Source of the DNA: Gemmatimonas phototrophica
GTDB lineage: Bacteria; Gemmatimonadota; Gemmatimonadetes; Gemmatimonadales; Gemmatimonadaceae
NCBI RefSeq assembly: GCF_000695095.2
Contig: NZ_CP011454.1
Location: 3,658,001 to 3,722,000, forward strand
DNA length: 64,000 nucleotides
Reading direction: 5' to 3'
Shown in pieces: positions 1 to 7,582 of this stretch (positions are counted from its first letter, which is position 1; each line of letters starts with the position of its first letter). The position numbers and the translations under genes were made by a program. The notes under the pieces are model-generated. The model saw nothing but the letters and a program-made list of their open reading frames with translations. It was not told the DNA's origin and did not search any database.

Positions 1-450
1 TTGACTGAGTCGCTGGCCATGAGCGGGAAAGCCAGTGCCGCCTCAATGGCGGCCATGTACCAGGACGCTCTGCTCGCCCATCATCGGGCGCCGCACAACC
101 GGCGCGAGATGGGCGACGCGACGGCGAGCGCAGTGCACAAGAACCCCGTGTGTGGTGACGAAATTCGCGTGATGGTACGCGTGGACGGCGACGAACTGGT
201 GGATGTGTCCTTTACGGGCCGTGGCTGCTCCATTGCCACGGCGTCCGCCAGCATGATGACCGATGCCACGGTGGGGCAGTCCGTTGGTGATGCCGTAGCC
301 TTGGCCGAGCAGGTGGAGCGGATGCTGACCGGCGCCGACGGTGCACTACCTGATGGGTTGGCACCATTGCGTGGCGTGGCGCCATTTGCCGGGCGTCACG
401 GCTGCGCGCGCATGCCGTGGCAGGCGCTGCGGGAAGCCCTCAGCACGTAG
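1..450 (+). CDS. sufU: SufU-type iron-sulfur cluster assembly scaffold
   Basis: Member of the SufU/IscU family, which in SUF systems accepts sulfur from the cysteine desulfurase SufS in the cytoplasm. The three conserved cysteines are visible in NPVCGD, GRGCSI and HGCARMPW, the last followed by the usual W-x-AL ending. The family core begins near MYQDALLAHH (ATG at 55). Earlier in-frame starts are ATG at 19 and 46 and TTG at base 1, so the true start is uncertain and could lie outside the window. A sufS partner would be expected upstream but is not in view. The ending RMPWQALREAL is typical of the family, so the 3' end is complete. Confidence 0.88.
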   Translation: MTESLAMSGKASAASMAAMYQDALLAHHRAPHNRREMGDATASAVHKNPVCGDEIRVMVRVDGDELVDVSFTGRGCSIATASASMMTDATVGQSVGDAVALAEQVERMLTGADGALPDGLAPLRGVAPFAGRHGCARMPWQALREALST

Positions 451-490
451 GCGTTTACGAACACCGTTGTTGCCGGCCGGCTTGGGTTGG

Positions 491-660
491 AACTGTATTG
501 CGAGGACTGCGCGGCTTGGGCGGACAGGACGTCCAAACGAGGACTGGCTCCGGCATGGGTAAGCGGCGTACTGCGGCGGCGAGCCCGATCACTTTTGATT
601 TTCGGATCGAGAGGCGGTGGAGAGTGTCTGTAGCCCCAGCACTATTGCCAGCGACCGGCC
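491..660. repeat. Palindromic intergenic repeat R1, copy 1 (right arm decayed)
   Basis: The left arm AACTGTATTGCGAGGACTG at 491-509 matches the left end of the copy at 2905. The match continues through the inner CGAGGACTGGCTCCG block and the GGTGGAGAGTG block near 613-625. The right arm, which should read CAGTCCTCG..ATGCAGTT, is degenerate here (a CCATGCAG remnant lies near 660). It occupies the gap between two genes that converge. The right boundary is approximate. Confidence 0.7.
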
Positions 661-674
661 ATGCAGCGGCGGCG

Positions 675-1634
675 TTAACGAATCCGCACACTCGCCTGCC
701 GCTCGGTATTGACGTGCAACTGCAGCACGTCGGGGCGGCCATAGTGGCCCGCCACATCAAAGTTCTGTCGCTCCTCGCGCACGCGGGTGTGGGCAATATC
801 CACCACGAATAACCGTTCCTCGTGCGGCGTGGGCTCCACCAGCCAGGAAGCGTCGGGAGCCGCAATGGCGGTGCCCCCCTCGCTGATGATCTCGGGGAGC
901 CGTTCGCGGAGCAGCTCGGCATGCGGCACGTGATCGCCAATATGTTCGCGGCGTAGCACGCCGCACACCGACATCACATACGAGCGCCCTTCGCGCGCCA
1001 GGAAGCGCGTAATGGCTTCGGTGTTGCGCACACTCCCGGGCCAGATGGCCACGTGCAGATCCTCGCCCTGCCCGTAGAGCGCCGCACGGGCCAGCGGCAG
1101 CCAGTTTTCCCAGCAATTCAAAGCGCCCAGTGTGAACGGTCCCACGGGGAAGGTGCGCAAACCGTGCCCATCACCCGGCGCCCAGCTGAGGCGTTCTTCG
1201 TAGGTGGGCATGAGCTTGCGGTGCACATTCACGATACCCTGCGAAGGCGTGATGGTCACACAGCTGGCGAATACGCTGTGCCCGCCACGATCGGCGGGGC
1301 GCTCGATAATGCCCAGCACCACGGTGATGCCGTGCGCGGCGACCGCCTGCACCACCGGCTCAAGATGCCCGGCCTCGATCTGAACGGCCTGATCGAGATA
1401 ATGCGCGTGCATGGTTTTCTGCATCACGCTGTCGAAACGCGCCCCATCCGTATGCTCAATCCAGAACGGATAGCCGGGCACGAACGCCTCGGGAAAGGCG
1501 AGCAATTGCACCTGCTGCTTGGCCGCATCGGCAATTGCCTGCACGACTTTGGCAATCGTGCCGTCGCGGTGCAGCCACACCGGCGCCAGCTGGGCACCGG
1601 CAATACGGAGCGTGTCAGCGATGTGGTCTGTCAT
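675..1634 (-). CDS. Nitrilase-superfamily carbon-nitrogen hydrolase
   Basis: Cytoplasmic C-N hydrolase of 319 residues with the Glu-Lys-Cys triad of the nitrilase superfamily: E49 in AFPEAFVPGYPFW, K140 in HRKLMPTYEERL and C174 in LNCWENWLPLAR. The NCWEN context and the FVPGYPFW block resemble true nitrilases and cyanide or aliphatic nitrilases more than amidases or NAD synthetase domains. Substrate cannot be told from sequence. The length is slightly shorter than fungal and plant nitrilases, and the C-terminal tail is brief. It stands alone, ends next to repeat R1 copy 1, and its upstream neighbour 32 bases away is on the same strand. Confidence 0.88.
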   Translation of the reverse strand: MTDHIADTLRIAGAQLAPVWLHRDGTIAKVVQAIADAAKQQVQLLAFPEAFVPGYPFWIEHTDGARFDSVMQKTMHAHYLDQAVQIEAGHLEPVVQAVAAHGITVVLGIIERPADRGGHSVFASCVTITPSQGIVNVHRKLMPTYEERLSWAPGDGHGLRTFPVGPFTLGALNCWENWLPLARAALYGQGEDLHVAIWPGSVRNTEAITRFLAREGRSYVMSVCGVLRREHIGDHVPHAELLRERLPEIISEGGTAIAAPDASWLVEPTPHEERLFVVDIAHTRVREERQNFDVAGHYGRPDVLQLHVNTERQASVRIR

Positions 1635-1666
1635 GCGGCACGAAGTGGAAAGGGGTGATGGCCGTA

Positions 1667-2866
1667 CTACAGGCGGCTGCAGGACGCCTGCACCGCCAAC
1701 GCGTTGCCTACGGCCCGTTCGGTGGGATCAGAGGGCGTATTCACCACGCGCACCGTCCCGGTGGTCAAATCGCGCAGCACCAGCGCACTCGAACCGCCGC
1801 CGTCGAGATTCAGCGCCTGTGTGGCCCCGAGGGCGCGCAGCAGGTCGGCGGTCTGTCGCAAGGTGGTCCCCATCGTTACCCCAGGCTTGCGTCCGTCAAT
1901 GACGGCCAGCCACAAACGCTTCGTCCCCGGGTGCAGCCCCAGCGCCGATCGCGGATTGAGGCCACGAAAACCGGCGTTTCCTTCCGTCTCCACATCGTTC
2001 ACCACCACGCTGTCCACGATCAGCATGGGCCGCCCCCCGACGGCGTCACGGGGGACCATTTTGTTACGACTGCTGATGATGCGTACGCGGAGAGTGACCG
2101 TGTCTCCCACCGTGACCGCAGCCTCACGAGGTGTCAGGTGCAGCAGCACGGTATCACCGCGCACCAGCGTATCGGCGGCACCGGCCGGACGCACCACGTA
2201 ACGCCCATCAATGGTGCGCGCGGCGCCCGCGCGGTTGGCCACCGGCTCCAGGCGCCACGTGCGGCGACGTACCAGCGTATCGATCGGTACACCCCAGCGG
2301 GCATCCACCACGCCATTGCTGCGGCGTACGGGCCGGTTCCAGGCCCCCAGCGAAATGCTGCGTGTGCCCTGCACCAGCGTGCCTTCGGCGTGCACGGAAT
2401 CAAAAACCAGCTGCTGCAATCCATCAAACGCCACGACAGGGCGCGTCCCCGGGCCAGCCAGAAGTAGCCCGTCTTCGATATGCAGGTTGGTGGGCACGCC
2501 CGGCGGCGCAAACTCGAAGAAATCGGCGTTGATGGCGGCAAAGGCGCGCGACGACAGGGGCAGCCCGGCCAGCAGGGCACTGGTTCTGGTGCGCCCCACC
2601 GCGGTGCTGCTTCCCTTGAGTGCCCGCACACTGCCGCAGGTCATATCCACCTCCAGGACATACGCGCGCCACGGCGCGGCGGTATTGACCAAGGTGATGA
2701 GCCGAGCCGACGGCGCGATCATTTCCGTGCGCACGCTGTCGGCCACCCCGGGCGGCAGCTGTAGCGGGGCAAAGCGCAGCGGGCCCTGTTTGGGTGTGGT
2801 GGCGCAGGCGGCCAGCGCGATGGACGTCGCGAGTACGCGGCACACGGCGGTAGAGAGACGGTTCAT
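1667..2866 (-). CDS. Phosphodiester glycosidase-family (NAGPA) lipoprotein
   Basis: Predicted lipoprotein of 399 residues. A short basic start and hydrophobic stretch lead to an ATSIALAAC lipobox-like site, so it is probably exported and lipid-anchored. The C-terminal two-thirds match the NAGPA (N-acetylglucosamine-1-phosphodiester alpha-N-acetylglucosaminidase) domain: INADFFEF near residue 115 and the signature ALNLDGGGSSAL followed by RAVGNALAV near the end. Family members cleave sugar phosphodiesters, or act in sporulation and envelope processes in bacteria. The bacterial substrate is unknown. It ends 32 bases before the nitrilase start, so the two may share a transcript. Repeat R1 copy 2 lies just upstream. 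Confidence 0.85.
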   Translation of the reverse strand: MNRLSTAVCRVLATSIALAACATTPKQGPLRFAPLQLPPGVADSVRTEMIAPSARLITLVNTAAPWRAYVLEVDMTCGSVRALKGSSTAVGRTRTSALLAGLPLSSRAFAAINADFFEFAPPGVPTNLHIEDGLLLAGPGTRPVVAFDGLQQLVFDSVHAEGTLVQGTRSISLGAWNRPVRRSNGVVDARWGVPIDTLVRRRTWRLEPVANRAGAARTIDGRYVVRPAGAADTLVRGDTVLLHLTPREAAVTVGDTVTLRVRIISSRNKMVPRDAVGGRPMLIVDSVVVNDVETEGNAGFRGLNPRSALGLHPGTKRLWLAVIDGRKPGVTMGTTLRQTADLLRALGATQALNLDGGGSSALVLRDLTTGTVRVVNTPSDPTERAVGNALAVQASCSRL

Positions 2867-2904
2867 TCCCTAAAATAACGCCCAAAGACGGCTGGCTCCG
2901 CTGG

Positions 2905-3116
2905 AACTGCATGACGAGGACTGCTCCGAGTGGGCGGACGGGGCGTCCAGACGAGGACTGGCTCCGGTATGAGTCGGGCGGCGTACTGAAGCCGAGAGGT
3001 TGTCCATTTTTTGATTTTGGATTTCGCGGAGGTGGAGAGTGCTCGTCGCCCTCGCCGTCGCAGTCCTCGGTCAGACGCCCTGTCCGCTGCCACGGGCCAG
3101 TCCTCGTAATGCAGTT
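2905..3116. repeat. Palindromic intergenic repeat R1, copy 2 (complete)
   Basis: A 212-bp element with long inverted arms. The left end AACTGCATGACGAGGACTG (2905-2923) pairs with the right end CAGTCCTCGTAATGCAGTT (3098-3116) with one mismatch. Further inside, GCGGACGGGGCGTC pairs with GACGCCCTGTCCGC, and a second GAGGACTG block is also mirrored. It separates two divergently arranged genes. No coding potential is convincing. It is the best-preserved copy alongside the one at 50437-50649. Confidence 0.85.
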
Positions 3117-3166
3117 CAAAGGTGCCAGCCATCAACACCTGAGCCGGTGGCCACTAGTTTTGTCCC

Positions 3167-3709
3167 ATGCATTCCCCGGGCCCGCTCAGCCGCCTCCATG
3201 ACCGCCTGCAACAGTGGGCCGACGCCGGCTGGTCCAACGGCGTGGTTTTTGGATGGGGGTTGCTGCAGGGGGTGATTTTCCCCGGGGTCGCCGACCTCTT
3301 TTTCCTGCCGCTCTCCCTCGCTCGCCCCGAGAGGGCCTACCGGCTGGCGCTGGTGGCCACGGCGGGTACGCTCATTGGCAGCGTGGTGCTGTATTGGGTG
3401 GGCGCCGAAGCACTAGTGTGGCTGGAAGGGCCACTATCGCGCTTTGTGGGCCTGTCACCGAGTGACCTGCACGCCTACCGCGAGCGGCTCGCCGAGTGGG
3501 GAGGGCTGGCCATTTTTGCCAGCACCATGAGCCCGTTGTCCACGAAACTCACGAGTATCGCGTCGGGCGCCGCAGGTGTGCCCTTCGTGGTCTTCACGCT
3601 GGCGCTGCTGGCCGGTCGGCTCACCCGCACCATGGCGCTGGCCTGGCTGGTGCGCCACGGCGGGGCGGCGGCGGTGCAGCGGTGGCTTCAGCCGGTACGA
3701 CACGAGTAA
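3167..3709 (+). CDS. YqaA/DedA-like small inner-membrane protein
   Basis: Integral membrane protein of 180 residues related to the YqaA branch of the DedA/VTT (SNARE-associated Golgi) family. The family core is visible as a re-entrant-type segment around FGWGLLQGVIFPGVADLFFLP, a glycine-rich helix GTLIGSVVLYWVGAEAL, and a later SPLSTKLTSIASGAAG segment followed by a basic exit. These proteins are thought to act in membrane lipid or drug homeostasis; the exact role is unknown. It is followed after 8 bases by the HD nucleotidase gene and then tgt, so it is probably the first gene of a three-gene operon. Confidence 0.75.
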   Translation: MHSPGPLSRLHDRLQQWADAGWSNGVVFGWGLLQGVIFPGVADLFFLPLSLARPERAYRLALVATAGTLIGSVVLYWVGAEALVWLEGPLSRFVGLSPSDLHAYRERLAEWGGLAIFASTMSPLSTKLTSIASGAAGVPFVVFTLALLAGRLTRTMALAWLVRHGGAAAVQRWLQPVRHE

Positions 3710-3717
3710 TCTTCGGG

Positions 3718-4320
3718 ATGAGCATCCCATCAGCCGACCTGCTCGGCATTCTGGATTTTTTGCGGGCCGCCGAGGCGTTGAAGCACACGACGCGGGTGGC
3801 GTGGACTTCCACCGGCAAACAGGAGACGGTGGCCGAGCATACGTGGCGGCTTTGTCTCATGGCCATGGTGTTTGCGCCGCGCTTTCCCGGTGTGGACGTG
3901 GGCAAGCTGCTGCGCATCTGCATCGTGCACGACCTGGGCGAAGCCATTGGCGGGGATATCTCTGCCAAGCTGCAGGTGGATATGCCCAACAAGGCCGAGC
4001 AGGAGCGCCGCGACCTGTTGCAGCTGACCGAACCGCTGCCGCCCCACACGCGCGAGGAGATCGTGGCGTTGTGGGATGAATACGAGCAGGCGGCGTCGTT
4101 GGAGGCGCGCATTGCCAAGGGGCTCGACAAGCTCGAGACCATTTTGCAGCACAATCAGGGGGCGATGCCGGCGGATTTCGATTTCCGGTTCAACCTCGAG
4201 TACGGCGCGAAGTACACGACGGACGATCCCATTTTGCGGACCATCCGGGCGGTGCTGGATGAGGAGACTGAACGTCGGGCGCAGGAGCAGGACCGCATCA
4301 CTCGTCACCCGTCGTTGTGA
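3718..4320 (+). CDS. HD-domain 5'-deoxynucleotidase-like protein (HDDC2/YfbR type)
   Basis: Cytoplasmic protein of 200 residues with the HD metal-binding set: H41 in VAEHTWRL, H71-D72 in IVHDLGEAIGGD, and a later Asp in the GLDKLETILQHN helix. This arrangement is that of the HDDC2/YfbR group, which dephosphorylates deoxyribonucleoside 5'-monophosphates. The frame stays open upstream, but ATG 3718 is chosen because it gives the family N-terminus and follows the YqaA stop. The stop overlaps the GTG start of tgt as GTGA, which indicates translational coupling. The pairing with tgt may only reflect an operon, not a shared pathway. Confidence 0.83.
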   Translation: MSIPSADLLGILDFLRAAEALKHTTRVAWTSTGKQETVAEHTWRLCLMAMVFAPRFPGVDVGKLLRICIVHDLGEAIGGDISAKLQVDMPNKAEQERRDLLQLTEPLPPHTREEIVALWDEYEQAASLEARIAKGLDKLETILQHNQGAMPADFDFRFNLEYGAKYTTDDPILRTIRAVLDEETERRAQEQDRITRHPSL

Positions 4321-5534
4321 CGGCGTTCGGGTTTCGCACCAGTCACGCCAACGGTCACGCCCGGCTGGGGTGGTTCACCACGCCACATGGTGTGGTGGAG
4401 ACGCCGGCGTTCATGCCGGTGGGCACGCATGCATCGGTGCGTGGGTTGGCGATGCAGGAAATTCGCGACGCGGGGGCGCAGATGATTCTGGCCAACGCGT
4501 ACCACCTGTATTTGCGTCCCGGCGATCAGATGGTGCGGGCCCTTGGGGGCTTGCACGCATTTTCGCGCTGGGAAGGCCCCATGCTTACCGACAGCGGCGG
4601 CTACCAGGTGTTTTCGCTGGCGCGCTACCGCAAGGTGAGTGAAGAGGGAGTGGAGTTCCGCAACAAGATCGACGGGTCGCTGCACCAGTACACCCCCGAG
4701 AAGGTGATGCAGATTGAGCGCAACATTGGCGCCGATGTCATCATGCAGCTGGACGAGCTCATTGAAGGGGGCTCGGAGCATCGGGCATCGTATCGCGCGA
4801 TGGAGCGCAGCCTGCGTTGGCTGGAGCGGTGTCGGGTGGAGTTTGAACGACTGGATCGCGACGGGCGGGCGCCAGTGAGGGGATTGACGGTGCCGGATGG
4901 CGCGCCCGCCTTGTCCACGCAGGATATGACGCGTGATGTGGTGGCCCCGCCGCAAGCGCTGTTTCCCATTGTGCAGGGAGGCACCTACGCCGACCTGCGC
5001 ACGGCGTCCATCAACGGTATTCTGCAGAGCGGTGACTGGGCCGGCATTGCGGTGGGCGGCTTATCGGTAGGTGAAGCGAAGAGTGCGATGTACGACACCT
5101 TCGACACCTGCGCGCCACTGCTCCCGCTCGACAAACCCCGCTATCTCATGGGCGTGGGCTTTCCGGACGATCTGCTCGAAGCCGTCTCGCGTGGCATGGA
5201 CCTGTTCGATTGCGTGGCGCCCACGCGCATGGGGCGGCACGGCACCGTGTTCACCTCCGACGGCAAAGTACAGATTCAAAAGAGCAGCAACCGCACCGAC
5301 CGGCGCCCGCTCACCGACGACTGCGCCTGTCCGGCGTGCATGCAATACGATCGCGCCTATCTGCGGCATCTCATGGTGACCGAAGAGCCTTTGGGACCAC
5401 GCCTGCTGGCGTTGCACAACCTGACGTTCCTCATGGCGCTGATGGCGAAGGCGCGGGAGCAGCTCGCGGCCGGGGAGTTTGGGGCGTGGAGTAGCGGGTG
5501 GCTTTCGCGTTATCGCTCGAAGGGAATGGGTTGA
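4317..5534 (+). CDS. tgt: tRNA-guanine transglycosylase (queuine/preQ1 tRNA-ribosyltransferase)
   Basis: Exchanges guanine 34 of GUN-anticodon tRNAs for preQ1 in queuosine synthesis. The 405-residue protein shows the catalytic Asp of MLTDSGGYQVF (D92), the nucleophile D298 in MDLFDCVAPTR, the substrate-recognition block VQGGTY and GGLSVGE, and the zinc site C336, C338, C341 and H367 in CACPAC and LLALHNLT. Translation starts at GTG 4317, inside the stop of the HD gene. No other queuosine gene (queA, queC-F, queG) is nearby. Slightly longer than the E. coli protein (about 375 residues), mostly through small loops. Confidence 0.97.
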   Translation: MTAFGFRTSHANGHARLGWFTTPHGVVETPAFMPVGTHASVRGLAMQEIRDAGAQMILANAYHLYLRPGDQMVRALGGLHAFSRWEGPMLTDSGGYQVFSLARYRKVSEEGVEFRNKIDGSLHQYTPEKVMQIERNIGADVIMQLDELIEGGSEHRASYRAMERSLRWLERCRVEFERLDRDGRAPVRGLTVPDGAPALSTQDMTRDVVAPPQALFPIVQGGTYADLRTASINGILQSGDWAGIAVGGLSVGEAKSAMYDTFDTCAPLLPLDKPRYLMGVGFPDDLLEAVSRGMDLFDCVAPTRMGRHGTVFTSDGKVQIQKSSNRTDRRPLTDDCACPACMQYDRAYLRHLMVTEEPLGPRLLALHNLTFLMALMAKAREQLAAGEFGAWSSGWLSRYRSKGMG

Positions 5535-5576
5535 CGGCGGTTCGGGCTAACTGCGACTGCGGTTCGGGTTTACGGC

Positions 5577-5906
5577 AACTGCGGTTCGGGTTTGGACCTG
5601 CCACTGCGGTTCTGGACTGCCACTGCAGTTTTGGACCACCACTGCAGTTGAGGAGCACCGCAGTTGGGGTCTGTGTGGAAGCGCCCGTCGGCTTTGCCGA
5701 ACGGGCGCATTCCTTTGGTGGTTGTCTCACTGCAACGGCAGTGGCGGTTACATCAACCACCAGAAGCGTGCCGCCACGGCGAAGCCGGGCGGCACTTCCG
5801 CATACACCCAAACTGCCGTGTTCCTCAACTGCAGCAGCAGTCCAGAACCGCAGTGGCTGTCCAAAGACTGCTGTGGCAGGTCCAAACCTGAACCGCAGTG
5901 GCAGTT
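5577..5906. repeat. Palindromic repeat R2, copy A (330 bp)
   Basis: Fills most of the 380-base gap between tgt and the S23 gene. It begins AACTGCGGTTCGGGTTTGG at 5577 and ends with the mirrored GGTCCAAACCTGAACCGCAG near 5880-5899. Several nested hairpins lie inside: GCGCCCGTCGGC/GCCGAACGGGCGC, TTGGTGGTTG/CAACCACCA and GTGCCGCC/GGGCGGCAC. It is in the same orientation as copy B and the inner part is roughly 90% identical by eye. A further partial GCGGTTCGGG unit repeats just before it at 5537-5575. No protein-coding role is apparent. Confidence 0.85.
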
Positions 5907-5913
5907 CGCGGCC

Positions 5914-6261
5914 TTAAAGGAGTGTCTTCTGAAGCGCGATGATCATTCGCTTGAGAGTCGCCAGATCGTCGCGAACCTGCAGGGCAATGCGCAAGTCGAT
6001 GAGCCCGCGATTCATGAGCGTCACCAAATGGCTGTCTGTTTCGTTCGCGCTCCCCAACGCGATATTGAGATAGCGTCGGAACTCCTTGGGCGTACGACGG
6101 TTCCCTTCGGCAATGTTGGCCCCAACAGATTCGGACGAAGTGCGAATTTGTCTCACGGTGTGCATCGAGAGCCCCGGGGCACAAGACATGGTTTCGCGCC
6201 ACACGATTTCCGCCACCTGTTGTGCCAATTGCCAGACTTTCAGTTTGCGGTGGTCTGTCAT
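5914..6261 (-). CDS. S23-family four-helix-bundle protein
   Basis: Small helical protein of 115 residues of the S23/TIGR02436 four-helix-bundle family, first known from open frames inside 23S rRNA intervening sequences and related to the Avd protein of diversity-generating retroelements. Hallmarks are the opening KLKVWQLAQQVAE, the central SSESVGANIAEGNRR and the FRRYLNIALGSANETDSHL helix. ATG 6261 (MTDHRKLK) is preferred; TTG 6276 would add five residues. No rRNA or reverse transcriptase is in the window. The gene sits exactly between two direct copies of palindromic repeat R2, starting about 75 bases from one and ending 8 bases from the other. Function unknown; probably nucleic-acid binding. 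Confidence 0.85.
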   Translation of the reverse strand: MTDHRKLKVWQLAQQVAEIVWRETMSCAPGLSMHTVRQIRTSSESVGANIAEGNRRTPKEFRRYLNIALGSANETDSHLVTLMNRGLIDLRIALQVRDDLATLKRMIIALQKTLL

Positions 6262-6337
6262 GGTACGAGCATACAACGGCTCGGCCTTTCCACAGTCATC
6301 GAATGTGCGGAGGTTGGGTCAGTTCAACGCGTTCTTG

Positions 6338-6667
6338 AACTGCCACCGCGGTTCGGGTATGGACCTGCCACTGCGGTTTTGGAAGACACCAGCAGTTCTG
6401 GACAGCCACTGCGGTTGAGGAGCACGGCAGTTTGGGTGGAAATGGAAGCGCCCGCCGGCTATGCCGGGCGGGCGCGTTCCCTTGGTGGTTGTCTCACTGC
6501 AACGGCAGTGGTGGTTACATCAACCACCAGAAGCGTGCCGCCACGGCGAAGCCGGGCGGCACTTTCCTAGACACCCAAACTGCCGTGTTCCTCAACTGCA
6601 GTAGCAGTCCACAACCGCAGTGGCTGTCCAAAGTCTGCAGTGGCAGGTCCAAACCCGAACCGCAGTT
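6338..6667. repeat. Palindromic repeat R2, copy B (330 bp)
   Basis: Same length and orientation as copy A. It starts AACTGCCACCGCGGTTCGGG at 6338 and ends GTCCAAACCCGAACCGCAGTT at 6667, whose reverse complement matches the left end of copy A exactly over about 30 bases. It carries the same internal hairpins, including GCGCCCGCCGGC/GCCGGGCGGGCGC near 6447-6475, where both arms have changed together relative to copy A (compensatory differences). Nothing else is seen between the S23 gene and the aquaporin. Confidence 0.87.
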
Positions 6668-6688
6668 GCAGGCAACCCTAACCGAAGT

Positions 6689-7414
6689 TCAAGTGAGCCG
6701 CGCCCATGCCAGCGCTGCCACACTAGCCCCCACCACCGGCCCCACCACCGGAATCCACGCATAGCCCCAGTCGCTCCCGCCCTTCCCGGCAATCGGGAGT
6801 AGCGCGTGCATAATGCGCGGCCCCAGATCGCGTGCGGGATTGATGGCATAGCCCGTCGGGCCGCCCAACGACAGACCAATGCCCCACACCAGACAGCCCA
6901 CCAGGAACGACCCTATGTTCGTGGCCGGCGTGGCGCCCAATACGCCGCGCGCGCCAATGGCGCCGGCCACGAGTACCAGCACCGCGGTGCCAATGATTTC
7001 CGCGAACAGATTGGGGCCCGTGGTGCGCACCGCCGGCGCGTTGCAGAAGCTGGCGAGGATGAGCCCCTGATCCTTGGTGCGGGCCCAGTGCGGCAGATAG
7101 TGCAACCAGACCAGGGTGGCCCCGCACATGGCGCCCAGCATCTGCGCCGCGACATGCGCCAGCCCCGTCGCCAGCGGATAGACGCCGGTCACCACGTTGG
7201 CAATCGACACCGCTGGATTGAGTTCGCCGGGCGCGCCGAGTGCCACGGCCACCATGCCGCCGGACATCACGGCAAAGGCCCAGCCGGCGGTGATCACAAT
7301 CAAGCCCCCACTGTGCCCCTTGGTATCGGTAAGGAGCACGTTGGCTACGACGCCGTTGCCAAGCAGCAGCAGAATCAACGTGCCGAGAAATTCACCGGTG
7401 ACGGTGGAGGGCAT
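6689..7414 (-). CDS. MIP-family aquaglyceroporin
   Basis: Six-helix channel of the major intrinsic protein family, 241 residues from the ATG at 7414 (MPSTVTGEFLGT). The frame runs on to 7459 but the family N-terminus begins at GEFLGTLILLLLGNG. Both pore half-helices carry NPA boxes, LNPAVSIAN and INPARDLGPR. The Asp after the second NPA and the inserted loop after helix 3 are typical of glycerol facilitators rather than strict water channels. No glpK or glpD is next to it, so glycerol transport is inferred from the channel alone. It stands as a single gene on the minus strand. Confidence 0.92.
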   Translation of the reverse strand: MPSTVTGEFLGTLILLLLGNGVVANVLLTDTKGHSGGLIVITAGWAFAVMSGGMVAVALGAPGELNPAVSIANVVTGVYPLATGLAHVAAQMLGAMCGATLVWLHYLPHWARTKDQGLILASFCNAPAVRTTGPNLFAEIIGTAVLVLVAGAIGARGVLGATPATNIGSFLVGCLVWGIGLSLGGPTGYAINPARDLGPRIMHALLPIAGKGGSDWGYAWIPVVGPVVGASVAALAWARLT

Positions 7415-7582
7415 GAGCGGGGGAGTGAGGGCGGGAAGAAGGCGGCGGGCGTGGCACAAGGATTGTAGGGGCCGGTGCGGTCCGGCGCGAGACAGCCTGT
7501 GTCACAAGTGCGACTGAAGAGTTGAGGGAGCGCGAGCCACCGTGGTGTTTGCCGAGGAGCGCATTGGCCCCCATAATCGGGC

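Noticed and set aside
5914-6261. S23 gene as a marker of a 23S rRNA intervening sequence
   Set aside because: No rRNA sequence is found on either side; tgt and an aquaporin are the neighbours.
5914-6261. S23 gene as the Avd protein of a diversity-generating retroelement
   Set aside because: No reverse transcriptase and no template/variable repeat pair with adenine-specific differences were seen.
5577-6667. Possible CRISPR array, because of repeated GCGGTTCGGG and AACCGCAG units
   Set aside because: The units are arms of two large palindromes, not regularly spaced short repeats with unique spacers, and no cas gene is present.
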